Source: Tulasnella sp. 424 (Eukaryota; Basidiomycota; Agaricomycetes; Cantharellales; Tulasnellaceae). Taken from it: a stretch of DNA of 64,000 bases. Within the stretch, counting starts at the first letter, position 1; each line of letters begins with the position of its first letter. Made by a program: the position numbers and the translations under genes. Location of the stretch: assembly GCA_019633425.1 (NCBI GenBank), contig WSUB01000127.1, positions 59,853-123,852 on the forward strand. Reading direction: 5' to 3'. Positions 52,501-63,286 of the stretch are shown in pieces. The notes under the pieces were generated by a model that was not told where the DNA came from, did no database searches, and saw nothing but the letters and a program-made list of their open reading frames with translations.

Positions 52501-54069
52501 TCTTGCTTCACCCCCAACATCTCCGGATGTTTCAGGCCAGATCGCGATGGCCCAGATGCAGCAGCAAAATGGACTCACTTCGATCTTTGAGAACAGCCAG
52601 AGCCTGCATGCGTCTATCGAGGCCCTCCGGTTATCATTATTGGGTGTTGCAGCTATCCATCAGTCGTATGTCCTTGCTAAAAGCGGAGACGAGAATCGAG
52701 AAACCGCAAACAGCATGTGGAACCTTGCCGCCAATCTACGGGTCATGGCGAGTAAGTACCTCGGTGTCGCCGTGGCCAGCATTGAAGGGTGTCGGAGCGA
52801 TGCTGCACTTGGCGCGTGTGTTAGCATTGCCCTCATCGATGTAAGTCACTGAAGCAAGAACGAACTATGTGTCTGGGATCGTGTGCTCACGCGAACAATA
52901 ATAGATCTTTGCCGGAGGCTACAATTACGCTTCAAATCTGGACCTTGGCAAAACGTTGGTATCGCTTCGTGGAGGCCCAGCCGCAATCGTCCGCTACTCG
53001 ATTGCGTCTGTGCAAGGTGAAGGGTCCAGCCCCACGTTCGAAGGTCCAAACCACTTCGTGGACTCTGGTTCCGGAAGTCCGCCGAAGGTGCCAAACGAGC
53101 AGAAAACTCTCAAGAAAGGAGCTCTTATCTCCACGGGCCGGCTGTTACTGGAAATATTGACCGTTTACGACACCTTTAGTAAGCGTTTTAGTCAGGTCCT
53201 CGGCGTTTCGGTGATGGTTGACCGCCCGCATAGGCACTCTGACGTCCGGCGAACAGCCCGCGTTGTTACGACCCGGTGAAACGGCGTGGTGGTTTGAGGG
53301 TGACCAGAACAATTACCACCTTTATTCGGTCGAAAACAAGTTTGGCATGTCTCGCTCGATTGTTGAACTGTTCGCAAGAGTATCATCCTTCCTTAACCGG
53401 CACCGGCATCCACCTGAGAAGTCAAGCGGCATTGTCACAGTCGAAGGCAACCCGACGCCAAACCCCAGTCGACCATCCACTCCAACGCCATCGCTTTCCA
53501 GCCTTAGGGAATCACCACCGCCTCAAGGATCCCCTCTGATGTCATTGCACGCTGAAGCATGTGCACTGCTCCGAGAGGTTGAGGCGTGGAACGACGGACC
53601 TATTCCAGTGGACCAAATGCATCCCAGGGTCAAATTCGGCAACTATGCTCTCAAGTCGGCACTCCTGATTCTCCTGCTTCGTGAAGCTTTCAACCTCGGC
53701 CCGAACGATCCCCGAGTGCAGAAATGTGCAGAAATGACACTGCTCGCAGCACTGAAAGCGTCAGCGGATTTCGAAATGTCGGTGGACCTGACTTGGCCCG
53801 TCATCATTGCTGGATGTCAATGTTCTGGTCGTTCGCGTGCTCTGACTGTCAAGGCTCTAGAAGGATTCAGGTTCGTCCAAAGTCCTCCGATCTTTCCGGC
53901 GCGTGTAGAACTAATCGCTGCCCTCGTCCGTAGAAAACAATGCTGTTTCGAAATCGACACTTCAGAGCTGATCGTGAGCGAGGTCTGGCGTCGTCTTGAC
54001 GCAGGCCTCCCTCGCGCAGACTTCCGCAGTGTCGTGGAAGACCTAAACCTCAAGGTTCTTATTCTGTAA
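49515..54069 (+). CDS. Zn2Cys6 transcription factor with Gln/Ser-rich middle
   Basis: Fungal transcription factor. The start at 49515 gives MAANHLYHTQMQQHL. The binuclear cluster is split by an intron after RVRKVK (49742): C-x2-C-x6-C, then C-x2-C-x6-C, with CLSCRVRKVKCDETRPICTR and CAHSQREC. A basic Lys/Gln stretch follows. The middle, 49877-52270, is one 797-codon exon frame of Ser, Gln, Asn, Pro and Gly, the usual activator or disordered type. A donor (GTACGT) after ERNL at about 52236 leads to the C-terminal fungal-specific domain: HYVQTSTNLMMALPSALNP, LAANLRVMASKYLGVAV, IFAGGYNYASNLDLGKTL, FGMSRSIVELFARVSSFLN, LHAEACALLREVEAW, LKSALLILLLREAFNLG, VDLTWPVIIAGCQCSGRSR. The stop is at 54067-54069. 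Middle exon overlaps a second long open frame, described in the findings. Confidence 0.9.
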
Positions 54070-55525
54070 AGTACGAGCTTGGTCCTTGACTTGTATCAAC
54101 TACCCATCGTCTTTGGAAATCTCCTCACTCGGTCATTTTTATTCTATTGCGGCTAGATGTATCTCGGGGTTTTTTTTCGTTGGGCACCCGTGGATTTTTA
54201 TTTCGCTGCTTTGCTGTCGATTGCTTTCTTCTCTTGTACTCTAGATAATAATTCCGTATACATATTCTCACCTCTCCCTCCCCAACTCCGTCTGTCCCTT
54301 CCTACGAGTTGGACTTCCACGTAACCATCCAACCGCCTCGAGAAGAATGCATCTCCACGCTATGATGGTAGCGCTTGGTAGGAATGGCACACGCGCCGCT
54401 AATTCGAGAACTGAGTCAACTCGCTCGTACATCTCCTACCGAGTTTCATAAGTACTAAGAGGATGGGCGAAGACAGATGGGTGCACATATGGGCCGCATC
54501 CACATGGTATTAGGGCACCCGTAAATCTCCGAGTCCACCCCTTTAGTTTAGTACCCTCTTTCCTTTATTTAGGTTTTCATTTTCCCTGCAGCCCTTACCA
54601 GAACCCTCCGTTGACAGCAAATATACCGCATGCTCAAATTTGGAGTGTTTTATGACGATTATCCCACTGGCAACGAAACTCCGCCTTGACCCAAGCCGCG
54701 CGCGAAACCCAAGGTGAAATTCAACCGCGGACGTTCCATCTACTGTTTTGCCTCATCCAAGGCTGCGATTTAGCGCTGAGCTCATGAGTGGGTTGTGATG
54801 CGGTTGGGGGTGGGGGGAGCGGGCAACGTTAAATGCGGTGCATCGAATCTGAGGAGAGAGTCTCGATTTCACCACAACAAACTACCTTAAGGGCGGGACC
54901 GTTAGGTACAAACATACGTAAGCACGGAGGGGCAAGTCTTCGTAGCAAGAGGGATGAGACGTGCAGTGGCGGGTACAGATGGGGTTTTATGGTCTAGGGG
55001 TTGTCTGTGCTAGGGTTGGATCGAGTCTGAAGAGAGAATATTCTATTTGGCAACGGTTTGCCAACTCAGCTAACACCCGGTTCTGAATTCTGCCGGTAGA
55101 CCTATTGCTGGGCGACTTTCACCCGCCAACATGCCGCCAATGTTATAAATCGCATTTTATTATGTAAATTCTTCTCCTTTCGGCGCAGATGGGCAATTAA
55201 AGTAGTCATGGGAATTCATACAATGACCCCTTCCGGTATGCCTCTACCGGCAGGATCGGAATTGGTCGGGTTGGCAAACCCTGAGCTCAAGGTTCCCAAA
55301 TAGAATAATTCAGTAAAGGAGCGACGGAGCGTGCGGTGCTTTGCGACTTGGACCCTCGGGATGACTTGTCCTCAACCGTCCTCCACGCTTCTTAAACTTG
55401 CTTCAAATTTACCGCAGAGCCTAACTCTCACTACCCCCCTGGCGCCGCGATAAGCCACTCTTCCATCGACGTCTGCTACTCAACCAGCCCTTCTGGGGTA
55501 TCACAAACCTCCAAAAAAGAGTGCA
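54070..55525. other. 1.45 kb intergenic region with a repeat copy
   Basis: Contains the 3' UTR of the transcription factor (T-rich to about 54300), one copy of a dispersed repeat near 54700-54810, and the promoter of the kinase gene. No protein-coding frame supported. Confidence 0.5.
54700..54810. repeat. Dispersed repeat, copy 1 of 2 in window
   Basis: Shares GAAATTCAACCGCGGACG at about 54715-54733, and flanking similarity (GCGCGAAAC before it; CCTCA and GGCT segments after it), with 63500-63600. Spacing of matched segments is preserved. Nature unknown. Confidence 0.55.
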
Positions 55526-58051
55526 ATGTTCTCCGGAGACGTCAATCCGGCGTCATTCGACATGACCGAGCTGCAACCGTCCACAAGCCAACCCTATAAC
55601 GTCGGGGTTTTTAACCACAGTGACTTAGATGATATTCCTATTAAGCTTACGCCTGAGGTGAAAAGCATTCCATGGACAATGTTTTTAACCCTGGAAGAAG
55701 GCAGGCGCGGGTGGTACAGACCTCGGCGACTAGCCCCCGTGGCATATGGCGGCTTCAGCGACATCTGGCTATGTGACGCCCGACTATCGACTGCGGTCCA
55801 AGTGGTAATTTCTTGACATTTTTAGACCAAAGAGATTTAGAGAGCTGACTTTGTACTGATGGGCAGGTTGCCGCGAAGAAACTTCGTGCTTCGCCCGTCT
55901 TCGAAAGTCCGGATGGTGGCAAGGCCTTCCACAAGCTTGCAAAGGTCCGTAGAAAGAGGTACACATGATAGACGACCACGAATCACTGAGCTTGTTCTTC
56001 TTTGTAGTATCTGATGAAGGAGCTCAACGTCTGGATGGCGCTTCAGCACTTAAACATCGCACCTTTATTGGGTTATACCTTCACTCCGGAAATGTGTCTA
56101 ATTTCTCCTTGGTTCGCTAATGGAAATCTGGCAAATTTCCTCAAGGCCAAACCGTCCGTGAATCGAACCAACCTCGTAAGTGGATCTCCGAGCTTCATTT
56201 GAACATTTGCAAACGTACCTATCTGTTCAATAGACCAGAGGGATCGCAGAGGGGCTGGCCTACCTTCACTGCCGGACCCCGGCGGTCGTGCATGGAGATA
56301 TAAAACCTGTTCGTATGCAGAGCTTCGTTTGGTTTATGAGCGAGGTCTGATGGCTCCGCCTTCAGGACAACGTCCTCATCGATGAAAGCGGCATTCCAGT
56401 CCTCATCGACTTCGGTTTGAGCAACATTTTAGAGTCAGATCCAGAACTAGCCTCCCATTCTTGCACCTCATTACGCGGAGTAGGAAATGATCGGTGGATT
56501 GCGCCTGAATTGTTGTTACAAGATGGGGTGTCTCGATCTTGCAGTACTGACGTATACAGCTTTGGATGCCTTACCTTCTTTGTAAGTGCTGCTTCTTCCA
56601 AGGGTAGTATCACCTCCGCGCTGAGAACTCACTCCCTCATACTCAAGACCTTCACGGGAGATCACCCATTCAAGGAACTCCCTGAGCGTCGACTCGCCGT
56701 TGCTCGGTGTCTCGAAAAAGCTCAACCGATTAGTCCTGGCGTCACGTATCCAGTCTTGGCGGCGGAGTTCGGTATGATGAAGATTTTATCCGCATGCTGG
56801 ATGGAGGAGCCACTCGAGAGGCCCACAATGCTCTCGATAACCCAACAACAACCATTATCGCAACACCAGCCGTCCCAGAAACTTTTTCACACTGACCCAG
56901 CAAAGCATGATCCCATCCCCCCAGCTGGTGCGAATGACAGAATCTTCCACGAACGCAGTCAGAGCTGGAGCGCAGGAGGAGACGTCTTATCCAATCTTGG
57001 GGCAGGACGAGGAGGCGAGGGTGCGGATAATGAATGGGATGGTCTAAGAGAGCTCACACCAACAACTACTGCGTGGGCTCAGAAACAGCAGCACCAACAG
57101 CCAGGTGTTGATGGGAATACTTGGGTTTGGCCAGATCAACAACCCGAGGTTTATGGAGAGCAACTCATCCGACCAGCAACCGCGCCTCCTTCGCCAAAAA
57201 CCAACTTGCTATCTGGCGGAGGACTCTGGAGTAACGACCTCCATGTTCAATCCAATTTCGTTGAAGCAGGAAACAACCTATTCAGCGGAGCCGCAGACGA
57301 TGGATTTGTTAACCTTGGCAACGGAACCCTCGACTTCGCACGCCAGTTCGAATGGACTGCGGGAAGACACATCTTATTAATCCCCGATGTAGGACGAGGG
57401 GACGAGGAGACGAGAATGCGTGTAGTGGACGGGATGGCGGAGGATTTAGGGTTGGGCTCGTCCCAGTCAGCAAACTCGCGAGCGGGTTCGCTCTTGGATG
57501 AGGGAGGACGGGAACCGTCAGGCTTCGAAAAGCAAGCAACGCCCAAAACCAGCCACCAGCAACAACGACAGCAACAACGACAGCAACAACGACGACAACA
57601 ACGACAAGAAACGATTAGGCAGCCTCAGCACAAACTACAGAGAGAGCAGCAACGAGCCCAGGGCCCGGGGCTTCCACCTTTGGTTATTTCGTCCTTCCAG
57701 AAGGATCAGCAATACCTTCCCTCTCGTCTGATATTCAAAAAAGCTCGGTCAAGGAGTGATACCGTCACCCCGACTAATACGACGACAACGACAATACCAC
57801 AGCACTTCGGGAGTGGTGATGGATTGGGGATAGATCTGTTCTCTTTTTTTGGAAATTGTGATGGCGACTCTTCCGAGAAATCAGCATTGGATGAGGACGA
57901 GGTGACAGCGAGCCACCGCCACTCTGGTCAGTGGAGAACTCCACCCGGGCCACCAATTGCACGGACGATGGTCGCGAATCCGGATCCGCTAGAACCGTTT
58001 TTTCAAGAGTACAGTGTGCAGGAGAGGAACCTGGTACGTTTAAACTCTTAA
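55526..58051 (+). CDS. Tyrosine-kinase-like protein kinase fused to a rearranged transcription-factor segment
   Basis: The N-terminal half is a TKL kinase: start at 55526 (MFSGDVNPASFDMTEL), Gly-rich loop AYGGFSDIWLC, Lys in VAAKKLR, MKELNVWMALQHLNIAPLLG, GIAEGLAYLH, HGDIKPDN (HRD replaced by HGD as in many agaricomycete TKLs), LIDFGLSN with intact DFG near 56408, WIAPELL, DVYSFGCLTF and the C-lobe MEEPLERPTM. After this, from about 56830, the coding frame continues into DNA homologous to 51050-52290 of the neighbouring Zn2Cys6 gene: repeated, reordered and partly in the other reading frame (RSQSWSAGGD, EQLIRPATAPPSP, HVQSNFVEAGNNLFSG, then VVDGMAEDLGLG, a long Gln/Arg run, and NPDPLEPFF..QERNL). 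The open frame stops at 58049-58051 inside what was the factor's intron. The kinase part looks catalytically complete; whether the tail is used is unknown. Confidence 0.85.
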
Positions 58052-58159
58052 GTTGTTGTGCCACCTATGTAGTTTGTTCTCTGTCCGCCTCTCTTTCTTC
58101 CATCCTTTTCTTTTGATTCTGTATTCCCAAACGATTAAATAATGATATCTCTCTCATCG

Positions 58160-58455
58160 ATGTCGGTGGATTTGACTTGGCCCGTCATCATTGCTGGATG
58201 CGTTCCGGCCGCTCGCGTGCTCTGCCTGTCAAAGCTCTAGAAGGATTCAGGGTTCGTCCAAAGTCCTCCGATCTTTCCGGTCTGTCTAGGACTAACGGTT
58301 GCCCCATCAGTAGAAAACTTGCAATGCTGTTTCGAAATCGACACCTCAGAACTGATCGTGAGTGAGGTCTGGCGTCGTCTTGACACGGGCCTCCCTCGTG
58401 CAGACTTCCGCAGTGTCGTGGAAGACCACAATCTCAAGGTCCTTATAATATTCTG
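58160..58455 (+). pseudogene. Orphan copy of the last exons of the Zn2Cys6 factor
   Basis: DNA closely matches 53776-54066 (MSVDLTWPVIIAGC through the terminal SVVED..LKVLI) but has lost the middle of the C-terminal domain. The region before it matches the start of the intron that follows ERNL in the factor, so a deletion joined intron sequence to this exon at about 58158. An extra G near 58250 shifts the unspliced frame. No start or promoter of its own. Confidence 0.75.
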
Positions 58456-58729
58456 TTGCTGCTCGATGTATCTCCGTTTTTTGGGTTTTTTTCGTTGGTT
58501 GGATATTTTATTTCGCGACAGTGTTGTCGGTTACTTTGTTTTCTCATACACGCAGTAGATCCGAATTAGGTAAGCCGTGCTGACGCTCAGGCACATTTTC
58601 CTTGAGAACGTCCGTGACTCACGCCGAAGACGGCCACATGGGCACAGCCCCGCCAGAATGCGGTATTTGCGCCCGAGCGCCCCGTTCGTCTTTGACCGTC
58701 CTCTCTTCACCTCTTCAGCTCGACAATAC

Positions 58730-61631
58730 ATGTCCTCTCACCATGCCAACAGGACTAATGTCATATTGGGGAAGGCAAGGCGACATTCTTCTCACTCATG
58801 GGCAGCATTGGAGCAGCTCGTTCAGCTTGCAGGAGCGGCTCAAATCCCTTTGGGTGGCGGTGCGTTTGGTATTGCCAGCGAGGTGATTCAGATCTTCAAC
58901 GTGAGTGATTCTTCTTAGAAGAGACCATGTACAAGGTGGTTCAGTCATTTTAACAGAACGGTTCTTTGCTGGGACCTTATATATAGAATGCTTCTGCCAA
59001 CAAGCTGGCTTGCAAAGAACTCCTCGTCACCATGTCCGATTACGCCGAGACCGTCTGGGAGTTCGTTCAGGCTATTACACCCGAAAAGTTACGTCATTCG
59101 GAAGACTTGCAAGCAGCCATTGCTCGTCGGTCAATCGCTAATTTCCAAGAGTATGTCGGGCATCCTCGATCTGTGAGACTTCACTCACCAACCAACGGAA
59201 CAGCCACCTTACAGAGGTGCTCTCCATCGTGGAAACCCACATGAAAAAGAGCCGGCTAGAACGGATACTGTTACATGCCAGGAATAGGGAGGAGATCGAC
59301 GCCTGCAAAAGTCGTCTTTTAGCATCCCATCGCCGATTTCAGGTGTGAACTCTGACGTGGTAATGATGTACTTCCCCCTAACACCCTACTTGCTAGGATT
59401 CTGTGACAAATGTTCTTATAGCCAACACTCAAAATTCCCCTCACTCTGGAAGCTGTAAACGTTCAGGACATCTCCAAATTCGGATACCTGGAGCGGTGCG
59501 TCGACGCGTTTATCTTCGATCGAATGGTAATTCACGACCCACCTCCTACAGTGCTCTCTAGAACACGATGCCATCAACATATTGGATCGTGTCCGATGCG
59601 ATTGCTCATCGCCGAGCTTTTGGAATGAAGTCTCTATCGCTGAAGTATCGGAAAAGAAAAAGCTGGTCAAGTTGTACTATGACGCCTGTGGAGGTGAAAC
59701 TGCCTTCCTTCGCGACTTGCATCAACTAGCGCGAAACACGTACGTTTTGGGGGCAATATTTGTTGACGCGCTGCTAACACCATATTTCAGGCGCTGCAAT
59801 CTGCCCAGAGTATTTGGGTACTGTAGCGAGGCGACCCCTCCTTTCATTGTACTCACCGGAGGTGAGATCGCCTTACTCTCTCGGCATTCTTGATTTCTGA
59901 CTTTCATGCTCAGAATGCATCACACCGTACCAAGAGCATATTTCCGACATTTCCTCGGCCATGGCTCCAGACGCTGCGACCTTGTCGGTTTGGGACATGG
60001 TATGGTGGTCTCCTTCTCCTAGGTTTCCCAACATTGACGATTTCTCGCTCGGACAGTTCATTGATATTCGAGTATGTGGTTCGACATGGAGTTTCGTACC
60101 TATTCTGACGCCCTTGTAGGATGCAGCTCGCTTCTTAATCGACAACAACGATTGCGTGGACTGGCAAATGATTATTGCAATGTTAAAGGTGACCATCAAT
60201 CTCATCCATGGCACGCCCGCGAGATCTTGACATTGCCTACAACAGGACTGCAGAGTTGATGAGAGGGGTAAAGCCATCCTGGCTCCTCAGTGGGCTGATG
60301 AATTCCCCGACTTCGACGTCGAGCGTGAGGAGCTAAAATATCATTTGGATCAGTTCTTGAGCCTCCATGTAAGTCAGTTTCCTCAGCATCGTAGCATTGT
60401 TATTCACGACCAGTCAATGCACCTCTGCTGCAGGCCTACACCATGAGTACGTTTGTCATTTTCGCTGGTCATGTATGTCTCGTTGCTGATCCTTACATTG
60501 GACCCGGTTCCAGGGAATTGCCGCCTACTCAATCCCTTGTGGTATGGACTTCTCGGAAACAGCGAGCTTCTGCTAAGCAAACGACCACCATTGCATGACA
60601 CCTCGCGCGCTATTGGCATGCTAAGAGAGTGTTGGCCTCCGTCCTCAGAACGGGTTCGACCTTGGCCAGCTACTGATGACGAGGCACCCGAACTAGGTGA
60701 CATCGGAGTATTCGTGGCTGGACCCGAGAAAGCTCTCTCCTTCCGAAAACTCGGTAACATCTCTCAGGAGCTGGGTGGTGTTGAATTAGAATTGGAACCT
60801 ATCGAAGGCTTCGATCTCGTGGAGGATGACGTTCTTCGGTGAGTTCGACCGCCTGCCCCTCGACGTGGCTAACACTGAAAGACGAATCCCCAGTCTTGAG
60901 ATCACATCTAACGCCGAGGATTACTTTCCTGAAGATGAAACGGAGACGTTTGAAACCCGCTCAGAGGTAGCTGCGTCGTTCGAAGACGAGCTCGGACCCG
61001 AAGACTCAGTATCTTGGGCCCATCGTTCCGAGCCTAGCATATCAGAAGAATTTCCAGGAGGGTCGGAATATGCTGATAGCGAAATCCAATGGGATGCTCG
61101 AACGCAGTGTCATTCTGTCGATGAGTTTGGTTGCACTTGGATTCAACGTTTCAAGGACAACCATCTACAGTGGACGTTTTTCACTCGCCAAGCAAAGAGA
61201 CTGGCGCAGTTGTACGGCGTTCCTCCTGAGGAACTGGTGTTTGGTAAGATCCTCTCCAGACCGTTGTGGCAGGCTTTCAGCTGAGCCTGTCTGTTATAGT
61301 GACTGAAAAGACTTGGTACTTGTGTTGCGAGGCCATGAGCATCGATGTTCACCATGACGAACCGCTCTATTTATTTATTCACTTGGATGGGCGTGGATCG
61401 GCCCCAAGATTTTATTGGACTTTCAGTCCAGAGCCCTTGTCTCGAGAAGAGGCTGAACTTGAACAGCTAGACATGGACGAGCTAGGCTGTCCCGAGCCAA
61501 TCGTGTAAGTGTGGACGCCAAGGGAGAGCGATTTAGGACGAATTCCTGACCTAGTGTACCAAATTAGTGACCACGAAGATCCACTCTATATTCAACTGGA
61601 CTCCATGGACATCATCCACGACCAAGATTAA
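58730..61631 (+). CDS. MLKL/HeLo-like helical domain plus degenerate kinase lobe
   Basis: About thirteen in-phase exons. The likely start at 58730 (MSSHHANRTN) begins a helical N-terminal domain: SWAALEQLVQLAGAAQIPLG, IASEVIQIFNASANKLACKE, YAETVWEFVQAITPEKLRH, AIARRSIANFQ, LTEVLSIVETHMKKSRLERI, EEIDACKSRLLASHRRFQ. This pattern resembles the four-helix MLKL/HeLo-like domains of agaricomycete signalling proteins. The next part is kinase-like but degraded: FWNEVSIAEVSEKKKLVKLY (beta3-like, Lys present), ETAFLRDLHQLARNTRCNLP (helix C-like), RVFGYCSEATPPFIVLTGGE; no HRD or DFG. The C-terminal 400 residues are unassigned; LQWTFFTRQAKRLAQLYGV and YLFIHLDGRGSAPRFYW are notable. The stop is at 61629-61631. 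An earlier in-frame ATG at 58658 exists. Function inferred as regulatory or cell-death-related only by domain type. Confidence 0.75.
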
Positions 61632-61981
61632 CTTGAATGATTTGTTCTATTCGTTCTCATTACAATTGTGCACTTTACAACCTTTTACAGCTGGTCTATC
61701 ACATGTGTGCTGTAGAAAAATATCGAACTGCTTCGCGATTCACAACTCAACTGCTAGGCTAAATCTCTTGAGCGACTTGAGCTACCCAACTGTCTTTCCT
61801 TGACTGCTCCACCATGCCTGGCCCTCGTCCGGCACACAAAACAACAATCCTTGACATCCTTCTCTATCAGTCCGTCGAAGGCGAGTGGCTGGAGGTTGGC
61901 GACCGCATGAACCAGACACCCAAAAGCTCGGCCATGCTCTCTTCCACTGTAAATCACCGTGGATACGAGTATAGATTCCGC
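61632..61981. other. Intergenic region
   Basis: 350 bp between the helical/pseudokinase gene and the minus-strand broken gene. Short open frames on both strands have no support. Confidence 0.4.
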
Positions 61982-63180
61982 TCAAGTACACGCCTGAGGT
62001 AAATGAAAGAGAAAATTTGCAAGATTTTTATCTCCCTGGAAGATGATACGACTCTGGGAATCATCCTCTTGGTTATGGACCTCATGAGACTTCCAGACGA
62101 TACACCACATGCTCTCGTCCGGAGGCCAACTCATGATGGGACCAACCAGAGGATGCCCAATGCTCTTCAAGACGACGGACTGTCCTAAGGGGTTGAGTCC
62201 AGCGACGAAGCTGTAAGTGTAGCGGGGAGCAGTTTGGTAGAACAAGGGGCCAGATCCGATGCTCCATTGGTAACCAACTTCGTAGCTAGCTGGAGCCCAA
62301 AGCACCGATCCGCTTCCTAATGCGGAAAGAACGAGGTGAGGTCTTTCGTCTGAGAGGGACAGTGCAGCTGCGGCGTTCAAGGGGGATGGATCAAGTGAGG
62401 TGTAAGATCGAATAATACATGGCCCGCGCCGTCGACGATGTCGAGATGGCCCGATGACTTCTCGAATACGAGTCTCGCATCGTGGCGTCCCCGGACATGG
62501 TCCTTGCATTCAGCCTCCCAATCTCCCTCCTCGGTGCGGATACGTAACCGCGCTTCTCCGTCGGGGTCAAACGCGAGTCAGATCTTCTGAAGCGCGATGT
62601 AGTCGTCTATGCGCAGGGCCGTCTGACCAGGCCAAAAGACTTGATATCGAGGCGCCCCGGGTCGAATCGCGATGAGCCGCGCTGGTGGACCTTCGACAAA
62701 CTCGTGCTGGAACTCGCTAGATTTGGGACCTCGTCCCTCTCGTGGGATTGCTTTGATGAACGGTCCTGGTCCAATGCTGATGTGTCGAGGATCACAGGAC
62801 ATCTCTGACATGTCCCCGCCAAAGACCACGTTGGATGAGACTTCGTTCTCGGTGCAGATCCAATCCTCCACGTCGGAGACGGGGAACCCGTACCCAGCTC
62901 GACCTTGACCACCGTCTTTGGCGGCTGGACCCGTGATAAGATTTCGCTTGACCACGGCACCTCGGATGTACTCCCGTGGCTTGTCGTTTGGTGGAGTAAA
63001 CCAGACAGAAGAGCCTTGGCCGATCTCTATCTTGAGGTAGGAATCTTCGATCCGGATGGTATTGTTGATTAATACTAGTACTATTAGCGCACCCGCATCA
63101 TCGGCAAAGGCGCAAAACCTTGAGGAGGCTCGATCTTGACCGTGTGAGAAGCCTCTACAAGACTGTTGGACAACTCGCCA
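61982..63180 (-). pseudogene. Broken gene of unknown family
   Basis: On the minus strand a continuous frame reads NTIRIEDSYLKIEIGQGSSV, WFTPPNDKPREYIRGAVVKR, VSDVEDWICTENEVSSNVVF, ISIGPGPFIKAIPRE and TALRIDDYIALQKI, then an in-frame TGA at 62578-62580. Past the TGA the same frame continues without change of style: LAFDPDGEARLRIRTEEGDW, HVRGRHDARLVFEKSSGHLD. It shifts to another frame near 62400, reading SDERPHLVLSALGSGSVLWA, PASYEVGYQWSIGSGPLFYQ, to 61982. Upstream, SHTVKIEPPQGFAPLPMMR sits in a third frame. Two SIGPGP/SIGSGP-type motifs suggest an internally repeated domain. The combination of a stop and frame changes fits a decayed gene, though unread introns could explain part of it. Confidence 0.5.
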
Positions 63181-63184
63181 GGTT

Positions 63185-63286
63185 GTTGAGACTACCCGGA
63201 CTCCCCAAGAATGGGTTTAGACTACCGCGACTCCCCACGTTTGTTTAGACTACCTGCGACTCTTCACTTTTTGTTTAGACTAACCT
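63185..63286. repeat. Tandem repeat, about 30-bp unit, 4 copies
   Basis: Units begin GTTTAGACTACC or variants at about 63185 (GTTGAGACTACC), 63215, 63243 and 63273 (last one partial), followed by CGACTCCCCAC-type sequence. Spacing 28-30 bp. The copies diverge gradually. Confidence 0.75.
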
